Positions 36,857 through 46,393 of a DNA stretch of 64,000 nucleotides are shown here, piece after piece. The notes below the pieces were generated by a model. That model saw nothing but the letters and a program-made list of their open reading frames with translations, ran no database searches and was not told where the DNA came from. Within the stretch, counting starts at the first letter, position 1. Each line of letters begins with the position of its first letter. The translations under genes were made by a program, and so were the position numbers. Where the stretch lies: the NCBI RefSeq assembly GCF_001078375.1, contig NZ_BBXI01000014.1:62001-126000 (forward strand), in the 5' to 3' direction. This stretch comes from Veillonella tobetsuensis. Its GTDB lineage: Bacteria; Bacillota; Negativicutes; Veillonellales; Veillonellaceae.

Positions 36857-37872
36857 ACGTTTCCTACTCCTATTGTTCCTTTTACAAATGTGGATTCTTT
36901 TAAATCCTGTTCTTCTATAACGGGTGCTATCTCTTCTTGTGTGTAGAAATGGATAGACCACCCTAATTCATTTACAGCCTCTAATAGACCGACTTCATCT
37001 TGTTTCACGATAACCGATGCAGCTGTGACGATGCTTTTTGGTGAAAGCTTATGCGTCTGCAGAGATTGTGTAATGGCATCCAGTATGAGTTCCTTTGGCG
37101 TATCTCGACGACAACCGATCCCCATCGTATACGTACAAGGGCGTAAGATGAGTTGCTCTGTATACTCAGGAATCACCTTATCTGTTATCACTACACGACG
37201 AACGCCATTAGTCTCAGGCAATGTAAATACATCTACCATCTGAACAGTACCATGCGTACCGATATGTGCTGTAGCAGATTGCGCTAAATGCTGTGCATTG
37301 ACCAATGTGTTATCGATATAATAATTAACTGTTTCACCTGCGACGACAGCTGAGTTCACATCCACTAAGGTTTGGAAATCATCTACCAACAGATGCTCAT
37401 GGCGCGCCAACACGTCAGGTGCTGGCAATCCGTTTACATCCGTAGCGGTTGTAATAACAGGGTCCGCATCGATGGCCAGCGAAATGGACTGCGTCCATTC
37501 GTTGGCGCCCCCAAGATGTCCGGATAATAAGCTAATTACATGGTGTCCTACTTCGTCCATTACAACAATCGCAGGGTCCTTAGATTTATGCTCAATATAT
37601 GGTGCAATCATGCGCACTACAATACCGAGTGCCATAATGCACAACACTTGATCATAATCCTTGAAAATCTGTCCAATATGGTTTTTGAGGGAATCAAAAT
37701 AGATGGCCTCGCCTCCAGATGGACGATTTTCTTTTTCAAAGCAATCTGCATGGGGTACCACCAAAGACTTGATGCGTTGACCTAGCTTTGCACCTCGTTC
37801 AGACACTGAAAGAATAGCTGTTCTATTCTTCTTGCTTCCCGTCAAAGGCGCAACAGTTTCTAGTGCTTTCAT
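36751..37872 (-). CDS. cbiG: Cobalt-precorrin-5A hydrolase CbiG
   Basis: CbiG opens the delta-lactone of cobalt-precorrin-5A, releasing acetaldehyde, a step specific to the anaerobic route. The start is taken at the ATG at 37872 (MKALETVAPLTGSKKNRTAI), 4 nt after cbiF; the frame is open further upstream. The N-terminal domain has GIVVRMIAPYIEHKSKDPAI and HVISLLSGHLGGANEWT; the C-terminal domain has YTMGIGCRRDTPKELI and IGVGNVCETTALLAA. 373 residues is within the family range. Its 3' end overlaps cbiH. Confidence 0.93.
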   Translation of the reverse strand: MKALETVAPLTGSKKNRTAILSVSERGAKLGQRIKSLVVPHADCFEKENRPSGGEAIYFDSLKNHIGQIFKDYDQVLCIMALGIVVRMIAPYIEHKSKDPAIVVMDEVGHHVISLLSGHLGGANEWTQSISLAIDADPVITTATDVNGLPAPDVLARHEHLLVDDFQTLVDVNSAVVAGETVNYYIDNTLVNAQHLAQSATAHIGTHGTVQMVDVFTLPETNGVRRVVITDKVIPEYTEQLILRPCTYTMGIGCRRDTPKELILDAITQSLQTHKLSPKSIVTAASVIVKQDEVGLLEAVNELGWSIHFYTQEEIAPVIEEQDLKESTFVKGTIGVGNVCETTALLAAKSQILIQHKTVYPKTTVAIAQVTSK

Positions 37873-37876
37873 CACA

Positions 37877-38638
37877 CTAGTCCTTAGCACTACGATACAT
37901 GTGAGCAAAGCCCTTATCGTAAAGCTTAGATAATTCGTATTCACTATCTAGTACATGACTAACAACGATCATAGCTTGACGTAATACGCCTTCTTCAGCC
38001 ACGATATCCGCAATCGTTTCTAATGTGCCACGAATAATGCGTTGGTCTGGCCAAGAAGCTTTCACTACGATAGCTACAGGTGTTGTTTTATCATAACCAC
38101 CTTCGATAAGTTCAGCTACTACCTTATCTAGCATTTGAACGCTAAGGAAGATACACATGGTCGCTTCATGAGCCGCCAACATGCGCAATTTTTCCTTTGG
38201 AGGCATTGGTGTACGGCCTTCCATGCGCGTAATAATGACGGTTTGAGATACATTTGGCAATGTATATTCTTGTTTCAACGCCGCTGCTGTAGCAAGGAAA
38301 GAGCTTACACCTGGCACTACTTCATAGGTAATCCCCATGCCAGCCAAAGCATCCATTTGCTCTTGAATAGCACCGTAAATAGCAGGGTCGCCAGTGTGCA
38401 AACGGACAACCTTTTTGCCTTCTGCTACAGATGCTTTCATAACAGCTAGTACCTCATCAAGATTCATAGTAGCACTGTTATGAATTTCACAGCTAGGTTT
38501 ACAAGCCTCTAAAATAGCAGGATTCACCAAGGAACCAGCATAGATAACAACGTCCGCTTCTTGTACTAAACGATAGCCTTTTCGCGTAATAAGCTCTGGA
38601 TCCCCAGGGCCTGCGCCTACAATATGCACGTCAACCAT
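37877..38638 (-). CDS. cbiF: Precorrin-4 / cobalt-precorrin-4 C11-methyltransferase CbiF
   Basis: CbiF methylates C11 using SAM. The start is the ATG at 38638 (MVDVHIVGAGPGDPELITRK; 253 aa), with AAGGAGAG 4 nt upstream; the open frame extends 12 codons into cbiT without an RBS. GDPAIYGAIQEQMDAL and VPGVSSFLATAAALKQEYTL are the canonical CbiF/CobM motifs. It lies 1 nt after cbiT. Confidence 0.94.
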   Translation of the reverse strand: MVDVHIVGAGPGDPELITRKGYRLVQEADVVIYAGSLVNPAILEACKPSCEIHNSATMNLDEVLAVMKASVAEGKKVVRLHTGDPAIYGAIQEQMDALAGMGITYEVVPGVSSFLATAAALKQEYTLPNVSQTVIITRMEGRTPMPPKEKLRMLAAHEATMCIFLSVQMLDKVVAELIEGGYDKTTPVAIVVKASWPDQRIIRGTLETIADIVAEEGVLRQAMIVVSHVLDSEYELSKLYDKGFAHMYRSAKD

Positions 38639-38639
38639 A

Positions 38640-39227
38640 TTACTCTCCTTCTGCGATACGCGTTGCAGATACAATAAAAATTGGACTCAATGGGTCCAAC
38701 AAATGATATGGACCAGCCTTACGATAGCGGCTAATGGACATTTGGTACCCTTCATAGGTGAAAGGACGACCTTTCAACTCTTTTAAAATGGTATAACCCG
38801 TTTCCATCGTTACCGCAGTTACAACAAGGCGACCGCCTACCTTTAACAACCGTTGTACTTCATCCATAATGCCCGTCATACCACCAGCACTGCCGCCGAT
38901 AATAACCGCATCAAGCTCAAGTAAATCTTCCATACCTTCTGGAGCCTTGGATTTTATAACAGTCATATTATTTACATTGAATTTCTTCATATTTTCATGA
39001 ATCAACTCAATGCCTTTATCAAAACGTTCGATAGCATACACATGTCCTTTAGGTGCTGCAAGAGCCGCTTCAATTGAAATCGACCCAGTACCTGCACCTA
39101 CGTCGAGGACGATGCTATCTTCTTCGATACGTGCTTCATTCATAACGGCTTTGCGAATCTCGCATTTCGTCATCGGCACGTCGCCGCGGATAAATTCCTC
39201 ATCAGGAATTCCAAAAAAATGTCTCAT
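38640..39227 (-). CDS. cbiT: Cobalt-precorrin-6B C15-methyltransferase (decarboxylating) CbiT
   Basis: CbiT methylates C15 and removes the C12 acetate carboxylate. The 195-residue class I methyltransferase starts MRHFFGIPDEEFIRGDVPMT (family-typical) and has the SAM motif VLDVGAGTGSISIEAA near 40 and AVIIGGSAGGMTGIM near 108. It overlaps cbiE by 4 nt; in some bacteria the two are fused as CobL, here they are separate. Confidence 0.94.
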   Translation of the reverse strand: MRHFFGIPDEEFIRGDVPMTKCEIRKAVMNEARIEEDSIVLDVGAGTGSISIEAALAAPKGHVYAIERFDKGIELIHENMKKFNVNNMTVIKSKAPEGMEDLLELDAVIIGGSAGGMTGIMDEVQRLLKVGGRLVVTAVTMETGYTILKELKGRPFTYEGYQMSISRYRKAGPYHLLDPLSPIFIVSATRIAEGE

Positions 39228-39850
39228 CCTAGTACCACCATTACAGAATGACCAAATCCTTCGAGTTCTGTAAGAACCTCTAGCGTGGAGTCTACGATTT
39301 GCTCATCGTCATAACTCAATCGCTCAAGGGCTGCAGCTCTCGTTTCTTTTGGCCATCCTGCATCTATTAAAATACGCGCAATATGCGCTGGATTATATTC
39401 AGGATCCGTTAAGAATCCCATCTTCTTCCCTGCTTCATACACGAGTTTCTCAGGCGCTGGTTGGCGTCCATGAAAACTCATTAAATCCGCATCATGCCAC
39501 ACTTCGTTAAGGCGTGCAAAGGCAAATGTCATGGAACTAATGCCTGGCACCACTTCAATGCGTGTGGTAGGAAATTTCTTTTTCAAATACGGTAACAAGC
39601 TGTAGTAGCCTGTATCACCGCTTACCATAACTACAACATCATGGTCGTTGAGCTCACGCTCAATTTGTTCAGATAACATGCTTAGCTTACCTGTTACAGG
39701 ATATGTAATTTGGCCAGGCTCTTGAAAGTCCTCTAAGGACCGTTCACTGCCTACCAATACTGTAGCATGTTTAATTAAATTAAGGCCTTTAGGCACCACA
39801 TAATCAGGATTGCCCGGACCAATGCCTACGATATACAAGGTATGTGCCAA
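39224..39850 (-). CDS. cbiE: Cobalt-precorrin-7 C5-methyltransferase CbiE
   Basis: CbiE methylates C5. The 208-residue protein has the tetrapyrrole methylase layout: LYIVGIGPGNPDYVVPKG at the start, VVVMVSGDTGYYSLLPYL near 73, VVPGISSMTFAFARL near 99, and SFHGRQPAPEKL near 123. It overlaps cbiD upstream by about 25 nt and cbiT downstream by 4 nt. Confidence 0.94.
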   Translation of the reverse strand: MAHTLYIVGIGPGNPDYVVPKGLNLIKHATVLVGSERSLEDFQEPGQITYPVTGKLSMLSEQIERELNDHDVVVMVSGDTGYYSLLPYLKKKFPTTRIEVVPGISSMTFAFARLNEVWHDADLMSFHGRQPAPEKLVYEAGKKMGFLTDPEYNPAHIARILIDAGWPKETRAAALERLSYDDEQIVDSTLEVLTELEGFGHSVMVVLG

Positions 39851-40944
39851 TGTTCTAGCTCTCCTATCTCTTTTGCATGCTTATCCATAGCCAAAATCTC
39901 ACCCTTTAATGTGGTAATAATAATACCTACTTCAGCCTCATTGGCAATATATCGTTCACTACGTAACGATGCACGATCTACCACACGTTGATATACACCA
40001 GTTAGGCCTTCTCGCTCTAAGATAGGGAACGTAGATTCTGTAGTTTGACAATTAAATAACTCTTCACAAACCGCCTGTGATGCACCTTCAAGGGCTGCAT
40101 AGGCCACAATACTTTCCATGCGACCATCGCTCATGCGATTATGGGTATGAAAACTTCCGCTAGCAAGCTTAATAAGTTTACCAATATGACCAATAATTAA
40201 GATACGTTTAAATCCAATATGAACGGCTTGTTCAAGCATAAATCCGATGAAGTTACTCGTTTCAGCCATTTGGTTCTTATGGATACCAAGCACTTGTTCT
40301 GCCAAATCTTGACCAATCCGTCCTGGTACGAGAACCGCTGTTTCACAGCCATTGGCTTTCATCACCTTTAACTGAGGCACCAAAGAATTCTTGAACCCTT
40401 CTTCACTCATCGGTTTTACAATGCCCGTCGTACCAATAATGGAGATACCACCTTCAATACCAAGAGTATGATTCAATGTCTTCTTAGCCAACACCTTACC
40501 ATTAGGCACACTAACGGTTACCGTTATGCCTTGACCATGAACACAGAATTCCTCAAAGACAAGTTTCATCATAGTCCGTGGACCCGGATTAATGGCAGGT
40601 TCGCCTGGCGGCATTGCTAGGCCTGGTTTCGTTACGGTGCCGACACCAAAGCCTGCGCGAAAGCGAATCTCCCCAGAATCATCAAGGGTAATGGTCGTTT
40701 CCACATCATTGCCATGTGTTACATCAGGGTCATCGCCGCCATCTTTCATAACGGTTGCCTTAGCCTCCGTATCAGATATAATCTCTACGGCCTTAATAGG
40801 CACCTCAATGTATTGACCTTGTGGGTTTTCAATAACCACCTTATCTACAATCTTCTTATCTAAGAGAGCCAATAAACCAGCTTTCATTCCTGCCGTAGCA
40901 CATGAACCGGTTGTATATCCACCCTTCATGTCCTCTACTCTCAT
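39826..40944 (-). CDS. cbiD: Cobalt-precorrin-5B C1-methyltransferase CbiD
   Basis: CbiD methylates C1 in the anaerobic pathway. The 372-residue protein opens MRVEDMKGGYTTGSCATAGMKAG, with the diagnostic GYTTGSCA motif, and continues with GFGVGTVTKPGLAMPPGEPA (~98-117) and IIGHIGKLIKLASGSFHTHN. It is the first gene of the eight-gene minus-strand operon. Upstream, a strong hairpin lies in the short yajQ-cbiD gap. Confidence 0.95.
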   Translation of the reverse strand: MRVEDMKGGYTTGSCATAGMKAGLLALLDKKIVDKVVIENPQGQYIEVPIKAVEIISDTEAKATVMKDGGDDPDVTHGNDVETTITLDDSGEIRFRAGFGVGTVTKPGLAMPPGEPAINPGPRTMMKLVFEEFCVHGQGITVTVSVPNGKVLAKKTLNHTLGIEGGISIIGTTGIVKPMSEEGFKNSLVPQLKVMKANGCETAVLVPGRIGQDLAEQVLGIHKNQMAETSNFIGFMLEQAVHIGFKRILIIGHIGKLIKLASGSFHTHNRMSDGRMESIVAYAALEGASQAVCEELFNCQTTESTFPILEREGLTGVYQRVVDRASLRSERYIANEAEVGIIITTLKGEILAMDKHAKEIGELEHWHIPCIS

Positions 40945-40961
40945 AGGGCCTCCTACACCAA

Positions 40962-41003
40962 TAGGGTTAGCGATTCAAAGGAATCAATCTAACCCCATTT
41001 TTT
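40962..41003 (+). terminator. Hairpin in the yajQ-cbiD gap
   Basis: GGGTTAGCGATTC and GAATCAATCTAACCC pair with a single internal imperfection; on the plus strand TTTTTT follows, as in an intrinsic terminator, although no plus-strand gene precedes it. On the minus strand the same stem lies in the leader of cbiD without a T-run, so it could instead affect cbiD leader structure. It does not match the cobalamin riboswitch consensus that I can recall. Confidence 0.5.
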
Positions 41004-41015
41004 ATATCTATGTTA

Positions 41016-41510
41016 TTAGGAACGGAAATTAACGAATTGCAATTCTACAGGAATATCCAATTGTTTTAACATTTGAATCACTGCTTGCAAATCATCTTTA
41101 TCCTTGCCAGATACGCGCACTTGATCCTCTTGAATAGATGCTTGTACCTTTAATTTCATGTTTTTGATTGCTTTTACTACTTCTTTAGCATTTTCTTTTG
41201 TGATGCCTTTTTTAATAGTAATTACTTGACGTACAGTTGCACCTGCAGCTGGTTCAATCTTGCCATAGTCAAGATTTTTAATCGCTACATTACGCTTAAC
41301 CATCTTGCCTTTTAATACATCGATAATAGCATTCAATTTATATTCGTCATCGCCAATAATTTTGATGGTGTCACCTTCAAGACTAATTTCTGCTTTAGAA
41401 CCGCGGAAATCATAACGCGTACCAATCTCTTTCTTGGCTTGGTTTACCGCATTATCTACCTCTTGCATCTCAACTTCAGATACTACGTCAAAGGAACAAT
41501 CTTTAGCCAT
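41016..41510 (-). CDS. YajQ family nucleotide-binding protein
   Basis: This 164-residue cytoplasmic protein belongs to the YajQ/DUF520 family, small RNA/nucleotide-binding proteins; a Xanthomonas member binds cyclic di-GMP. It starts [20 protein letters not shown], followed by [20 protein letters not shown] and [20 protein letters not shown], a perfect family pattern. I chose the ATG at 41510 because GGGAGGT lies 5 nt upstream and 164 aa is the family length; the frame is open 22 codons further up. Confidence 0.95.
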   Translation of the reverse strand: MAKDCSFDVVSEVEMQEVDNAVNQAKKEIGTRYDFRGSKAEISLEGDTIKIIGDDEYKLNAIIDVLKGKMVKRNVAIKNLDYGKIEPAAGATVRQVITIKKGITKENAKEVVKAIKNMKLKVQASIQEDQVRVSGKDKDDLQAVIQMLKQLDIPVELQFVNFRS

Positions 41511-41783
41511 ATAATACCTCCCTACACCTGAACCCGTTGGGCATGGGGTCCACGCATTATTTTCATCATCATCCACGTATTCATTGAATAGAATACATCT
41601 ATATAATTATATCGTAAATTATCAATATTTACTAGGAATTCAAATAATTAGATTATGATGATTTTTCATTAATCTAAATACAATAATTATCTTCGTATCC
41701 TATTATCTTTATATAATCAACTAAAATACCCAATAGCAATATTTTAAAATTTATCACTATTGGGTATTAATACTACTTATATT

Positions 41784-42500
41784 TTATTTAATTGGTAAAA
41801 CAATATTTTGACCAGTAGGTTTGCTTGGATTCATAGCATTAGGCAAATCTTCCACTGATGCATTTAAATCTGTATCAGTAGATACAACAGCTACAAATTT
41901 TTGGCCAGGTTCATAGTATATATTAGTCCCTTTCATGAACAAGCCACCAACCAAACTTACTGCAGCAGCAACGGCAACTGCTCCATTATCAGAATGGCCC
42001 TTACCTTTAACTTCTGCAGTTAATGGAACATTTACACCATTAATAGTCTTAATGCTATCAATTTTAAACTCTAAACGACCTTTGCGTCCAAGCATACCAT
42101 TTTTTCTTGCTTTTGTAATTGTCCCTAATACCTCTTGGTTTGCTGGAATAACAACTACATCATTAATTAGTAAATTTTCTATGGTCTTTAATCTAAAGGT
42201 ATTTCCTTCTTTGCTTTTCTTAGAACTAATAGGATCGATTAATTCTAAATTTATATTTGTATCTTTAGGAATATACGCATGTCCAGCAGCAACAGATGAT
42301 GTCTTTACAGTTGCCGTAGTTTCACCACTCTTTAACAACTGAATGCGATTAACTCCAGATGGTAATTCTGTCTTAACTACAGATTCCTGAGTCACACTTT
42401 GTGTACTTGTATCTTCTGCTGAAGCAGTCAGTGGTAATGCACAAGAAACACTAAGACAACCTACAACCAAAAGTTTTAATAATGCTTTAGATGTTTTCAT
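41784..42500 (-). CDS. Exported hypothetical protein with a VirB10/TrbI-like core
   Basis: This 238-residue protein has a signal peptide (KTSKALLKLLVVGCLSVSCALPLTASA). A Thr/Ser-rich linker leads to a domain with YIPKDTNINLELIDPISSKK, NDVVVIPANQEVLGTITKAR and GRLEFKIDSIKTINGVNVPL. The pattern of a cell-envelope beta barrel with xxGTxxxxxLxxxIxS spacing is reminiscent of VirB10/TrbI, but I do not claim a secretion role since no such genes are near. The start at 42500 has GGAGG 5 nt upstream. It appears monocistronic. Confidence 0.65.
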   Translation of the reverse strand: MKTSKALLKLLVVGCLSVSCALPLTASAEDTSTQSVTQESVVKTELPSGVNRIQLLKSGETTATVKTSSVAAGHAYIPKDTNINLELIDPISSKKSKEGNTFRLKTIENLLINDVVVIPANQEVLGTITKARKNGMLGRKGRLEFKIDSIKTINGVNVPLTAEVKGKGHSDNGAVAVAAAVSLVGGLFMKGTNIYYEPGQKFVAVVSTDTDLNASVEDLPNAMNPSKPTGQNIVLPIK

Positions 42501-42649
42501 ATATTCCTCCAAAAGCGAATAAATTCACAAGCCAATTTATAACTACAGTATAGCACATTATGAAAAATTAATGAATTCCTCATTTATAGTTAAACAACAC
42601 AATATACTAGGATAACCAATACATAAATTTTTATTATAATACAATCTAT

Positions 42650-44263
42650 CTATAAAATCTCAATATCCTCATACTGTGGTTGTACAACCCACTCACCACG
42701 AAGATTTACAATTCCCCACTTACCTTGAGATTTGACCGGAGCAAAACCATGTTTAACGGGCATTGCAGAAGTGATTGTATTATCACTAAATAATACTTTA
42801 CCACTATCATCAATAAGCTTATAATCACTAGAGGTCTTATGTACCCAAGTATATGGTCCACTAAATTTGTTTATCCCCATATCTTTGGAGGTAGTCAAAA
42901 TGACATTTCCTGTTGTCATATCGATTAACTGTTGAGTATCACCACTCACGACAACCATATTAGTTAGGCTTACAAATCTAATAGAATCATAGGTAAACGG
43001 AATAACTTGTTTACCTGTATCCACGTCAAATACACCCGCTTTTTTATTATCTTTATTGATAAGTACTAACAATCCATTAATATCACTAAATTCGCCTAAA
43101 TCATAATTACCTGGTTGAATAATATAATTACCTTCACGATTTACGAACCCAATAAGACCTTGATTTTTCACAAGTGTACCGTAAGCAGTAATTGGCCAAA
43201 CTGCATCATTTTTACTGTCGATAACAATTTTACCATCACGATTAATATAACCACGCTTTACACCATCATATACAGGGTTCCATGCATCACCATAATAGAT
43301 TCCGCCATGATTACTAAGGGTTATTCCTACAGCCATACTCAACAAGCCTCCAAGATTAAACTTGCTTATATGGCGTCGGAATTCTGCCAATCCATCATCA
43401 TATGCGTCAATATCATTAGATGGTGCTTCAAATACAGTCTTACCTGTGCCATCAATTGCTACAGTTTTACCTTTCGCATCTTTTACAAAAGCACGATCTT
43501 CACTAAATTTCGTATATACTTCTTTAAATTGTGGTGCGATTACAGTATTACCTGATGCATCAGTAAAGCCCCATTTTCCTTTTACAGAAACGGCCGTATA
43601 AGAATCACTTGCATAGGTTTCCTTATGGTTTAACGAATTTTGATTCTTGTTTACAGTCTCATCATGATGATCAATAATTTGTTTAACCTGTTCATCTAAG
43701 GCATCTTTACCAGTTGATAAAACGGTACCATCTACTTTAATATGTTCTAAAGTTTTCTTTAACTTTACGAAGTATGTTCCGTCCTCAGCATAAGATGGAT
43801 CTAACTCTTTATATTGTGGATCAAGCAAAACTTGACCATTAGTTCCTACAAGTCCCCATTTACCATTTTGCTTAACCTTAGCTAATTGACCCATTTTAAT
43901 AAAAGCACTATTACTTTCAGTAGCCTCATCAATGTTTGCTTGGAGAGACTTAAATGCTTCTGGTGCTAATTTTTGAGTTGCTCCAATAATTGGTACGGCT
44001 ACATAATCACCTAATTGCCCTACACCAACAGATACAGTTGTACCACTTGATTTAGTAGATACCTTTTCAGTCGTAGAAATATTAGTAGTAGATGTGGATG
44101 CACTATGTTGTTCACGTGTTACACGCGTACTTGTAGATGTTGGTGTATCATGATTTGTTACTGTTGTACTACTAGTGGATGTTGTACTAGATGCTGCGAA
44201 AGCACTCGTAGACATAGCCGCCAACACACATGCGACTAATAAAGATTTTCTGTTGAGTTTCAT
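42650..44263 (-). CDS. Exported WG-repeat protein
   Basis: This 537-residue protein has a signal peptide (RKSLLVACVLAAMSTSAFAA) and a Ser/Thr-rich stretch to ~75, then WG repeats: KQNGKWGLVGTNGQVLLDPQ (~130), SVKGKWGFTDASGNTVIAPQ (~225), and at the C-terminus KSQGKWGIVNLRGEWVVQPQ. Between are more diverged copies (e.g. GYINRDGKIVIDS, GFVNREGNYIIQP). WG repeats form beta-propeller-like or beta-rich surfaces of unknown role. An envelope location is predicted; function is unknown. Confidence 0.85.
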   Translation of the reverse strand: MKLNRKSLLVACVLAAMSTSAFAASSTTSTSSTTVTNHDTPTSTSTRVTREQHSASTSTTNISTTEKVSTKSSGTTVSVGVGQLGDYVAVPIIGATQKLAPEAFKSLQANIDEATESNSAFIKMGQLAKVKQNGKWGLVGTNGQVLLDPQYKELDPSYAEDGTYFVKLKKTLEHIKVDGTVLSTGKDALDEQVKQIIDHHDETVNKNQNSLNHKETYASDSYTAVSVKGKWGFTDASGNTVIAPQFKEVYTKFSEDRAFVKDAKGKTVAIDGTGKTVFEAPSNDIDAYDDGLAEFRRHISKFNLGGLLSMAVGITLSNHGGIYYGDAWNPVYDGVKRGYINRDGKIVIDSKNDAVWPITAYGTLVKNQGLIGFVNREGNYIIQPGNYDLGEFSDINGLLVLINKDNKKAGVFDVDTGKQVIPFTYDSIRFVSLTNMVVVSGDTQQLIDMTTGNVILTTSKDMGINKFSGPYTWVHKTSSDYKLIDDSGKVLFSDNTITSAMPVKHGFAPVKSQGKWGIVNLRGEWVVQPQYEDIEIL

Positions 44264-44409
44264 AGGCCTCTCCTCTTATTACTCAAAGTATTCTAGATAT
44301 AAAAATTTTATAAACAACTATTAACATAAATTATACTATATAGCCCTTTATATATACAACAAATTGTGAAAAATTCTTCATCCATTATTTTTTTGCTATA
44401 ATAGGACCT

Positions 44410-45330
44410 ATGAAAACAGCAACCATAATCGACTTGATTGTAGATGCTAATGTACACACGCAATCTATGAATCACATCATAAAACAACAGCATATTTCAC
44501 AGCGCATGCGACGACGTCTAAAAAATAATGGGATCATCACCATTAACGGACAATCGGCTACATGGGATACCCTTGTTCATGGCGGAGATCATCTACTTAT
44601 GAAATTAGCACCTGAACAAGAATTTTCACGCACTCCAATAAATCTGGAAATCGTATACGAAGACGATTACATCCTCGCTGTAAATAAAGCCGCCGGTGTT
44701 CTTATGCACCCTACCTCGACAGTACGCGAGGGAACATTGGCCAATGGAGTTTTGTATTATTACAACAAAACACATCAAGTCCATGATTTCCACCCTGTCC
44801 ATCGTCTCGATAAGGACACATCGGGCATCGTTATCATCGCTAAAACATCGGTAGTACAACACGCCTTTGATAAGCAACGCATAAAATTTCAAAAGGTTTA
44901 TGACGCCATCGTTGAAGGCACTATGCCAAGTCAATCGCTAACCATTAATTATCCCATCGGACGTAAACCGGGTAGCATCATCGAACGGTGTTGCACATTA
45001 ATCGGCAAACCGGCTCGTACAGATGTGACGGTATTGACACACCACATAGTTTCCGAGCCAATACAAATGGATATAAATATTAGCACGCAACAGGTTCTCA
45101 CTCATGTGCAATGTGTATTGCATACGGGCCGAACCCATCAGATTCGTGTACATCTATCCCATTTAGGTTTTCCTTTAGCTGGTGATGATTTATATGGTGG
45201 TCATTTAGACCTAATTCAGCGCCAAGCATTACACGCAGGATATCTATCTTTCACCCATCCTATGACACAAAAACACATGGAATTACGTGCACCTCTACCA
45301 GAGGACATGAAAAATATACTTAATCCATAA
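44410..45330 (+). CDS. RluA-family pseudouridine synthase
   Basis: This 306-residue protein converts specific uridines in RNA to pseudouridine. It has an N-terminal S4-like region (RMRRRLKNNGIITINGQSAT, ~33-52) and the RluA catalytic motif VHRLDKDTSGIVII with the active-site Asp (~137), then GRTHQIRVHLSHLGFPLAGD near 239. The target (rRNA or tRNA position) cannot be told from sequence. It is the first plus-strand gene of a plus block. Confidence 0.93.
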   Translation: MKTATIIDLIVDANVHTQSMNHIIKQQHISQRMRRRLKNNGIITINGQSATWDTLVHGGDHLLMKLAPEQEFSRTPINLEIVYEDDYILAVNKAAGVLMHPTSTVREGTLANGVLYYYNKTHQVHDFHPVHRLDKDTSGIVIIAKTSVVQHAFDKQRIKFQKVYDAIVEGTMPSQSLTINYPIGRKPGSIIERCCTLIGKPARTDVTVLTHHIVSEPIQMDINISTQQVLTHVQCVLHTGRTHQIRVHLSHLGFPLAGDDLYGGHLDLIQRQALHAGYLSFTHPMTQKHMELRAPLPEDMKNILNP

Positions 45331-45460
45331 AACAGTATAAAAATTGTGGTACTTTACATTGTTTCTTGATATACTAACAATGAATAGATATGTATCATCA
45401 TAAGTTGATGACAATACTTTCAAAATACATAGAATCGGCTACTATGCCAAGGAGGACATT

Positions 45461-46390
45461 ATGCCATTAGTAACGACTACGGAAATGTTTAAAAAAGCTT
45501 ATGAAGGCGGTTACGCAGTAGGTGCTTTCAACGTTAACAATATGGAAATCGTGCAAGGTATCGTAGATGCAGCCAAAGAGGAACAATCCCCTCTTATTTT
45601 GCAAGTATCTGCAGGTGCTCGCAAATATGCTAAACATATTTATCTTGTAAAACTAGTAGAAGCAGCATTGGAAGATAGCAATTTACCTATCGCGCTTCAC
45701 CTTGACCACGGCGATTCCTTCGAAATCTGTAAGGACTGTGTAGATGGCGGTTTCACATCCGTTATGATCGACGCATCTCACCATGATTTTGAAGAAAACG
45801 TAAAAATTACAAAACAAGTTGTTGAATACGCTCATGCGCACGGTGTTGTAGTAGAAGCAGAACTTGGTCGTTTAGCTGGCGTCGAAGATGACGTTAACGT
45901 ATCCGATGCAGACGCTCGCTTCACAGACCCTGAACAAGCTGCTGAATTCGTAGCATTAACAGGCGTTGATTCCTTGGCTATCGCTATCGGTACTAGCCAT
46001 GGTGCATACAAATTCAAAGGCAATCCTTACCTTGACTTCGATCGTTTGAAAAAAGTTGGCGAATTATTGCCTAACTTCCCAATCGTATTACATGGTGCAT
46101 CCTCTGTATTGCCTGAATTCGTAGCAAAATGTAACGAATTTGGTGGCAACATTCCAGGTGCACAAGGCGTGCCTGAAGCAATGCTTCGTCAAGCAGCTCA
46201 AATGGCAGTTTGCAAAATCAACATCGATACAGACCTTCGCCTTGCGATGACTGCATCTGTTCGCGAATACTTGGCTCAAAATCCATCCGAGTTTGACCCT
46301 CGTAAATATTTAGGACCTGCTCGTGACGCTATTAAAGGCATGGTAGCTCACAAAATTAAAAACGTATTGGGTTCTTCCAACACTCTATAA
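45461..46390 (+). CDS. fba: Fructose-1,6-bisphosphate aldolase, class II
   Basis: This zinc-dependent aldolase of glycolysis/gluconeogenesis cleaves FBP to DHAP and G3P. The 309 residues begin with PLVTTTEMFKKAYEGGYAVG and NVNNMEIVQGIVDAA. Metal-binding HLDHGDSFEICKDCVDGGFTS is at ~80-100, GRLAGVEDDV is present, and the phosphate-binding LHGASSVLPEFV and INIDTDLRLAMTA segments follow. It has AGGAGG before the ATG and codon use of a highly expressed gene. In Veillonella it would serve gluconeogenesis from lactate, as the genus is known not to ferment sugars. Confidence 0.95.
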   Translation: MPLVTTTEMFKKAYEGGYAVGAFNVNNMEIVQGIVDAAKEEQSPLILQVSAGARKYAKHIYLVKLVEAALEDSNLPIALHLDHGDSFEICKDCVDGGFTSVMIDASHHDFEENVKITKQVVEYAHAHGVVVEAELGRLAGVEDDVNVSDADARFTDPEQAAEFVALTGVDSLAIAIGTSHGAYKFKGNPYLDFDRLKKVGELLPNFPIVLHGASSVLPEFVAKCNEFGGNIPGAQGVPEAMLRQAAQMAVCKINIDTDLRLAMTASVREYLAQNPSEFDPRKYLGPARDAIKGMVAHKIKNVLGSSNTL

Positions 46391-46393
46391 TCA

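Noticed and set aside
34497-41015. Cobalamin riboswitch upstream of the cob or importer genes
   Set aside because: I could not find the conserved B12-box type core in the leaders of cbiD, cbiK, the lipoprotein or the permease; only simple hairpins are present.
41511-41576. N-terminal extension of YajQ
   Set aside because: The downstream ATG has a strong RBS and gives the family length; the extension is not like the family.
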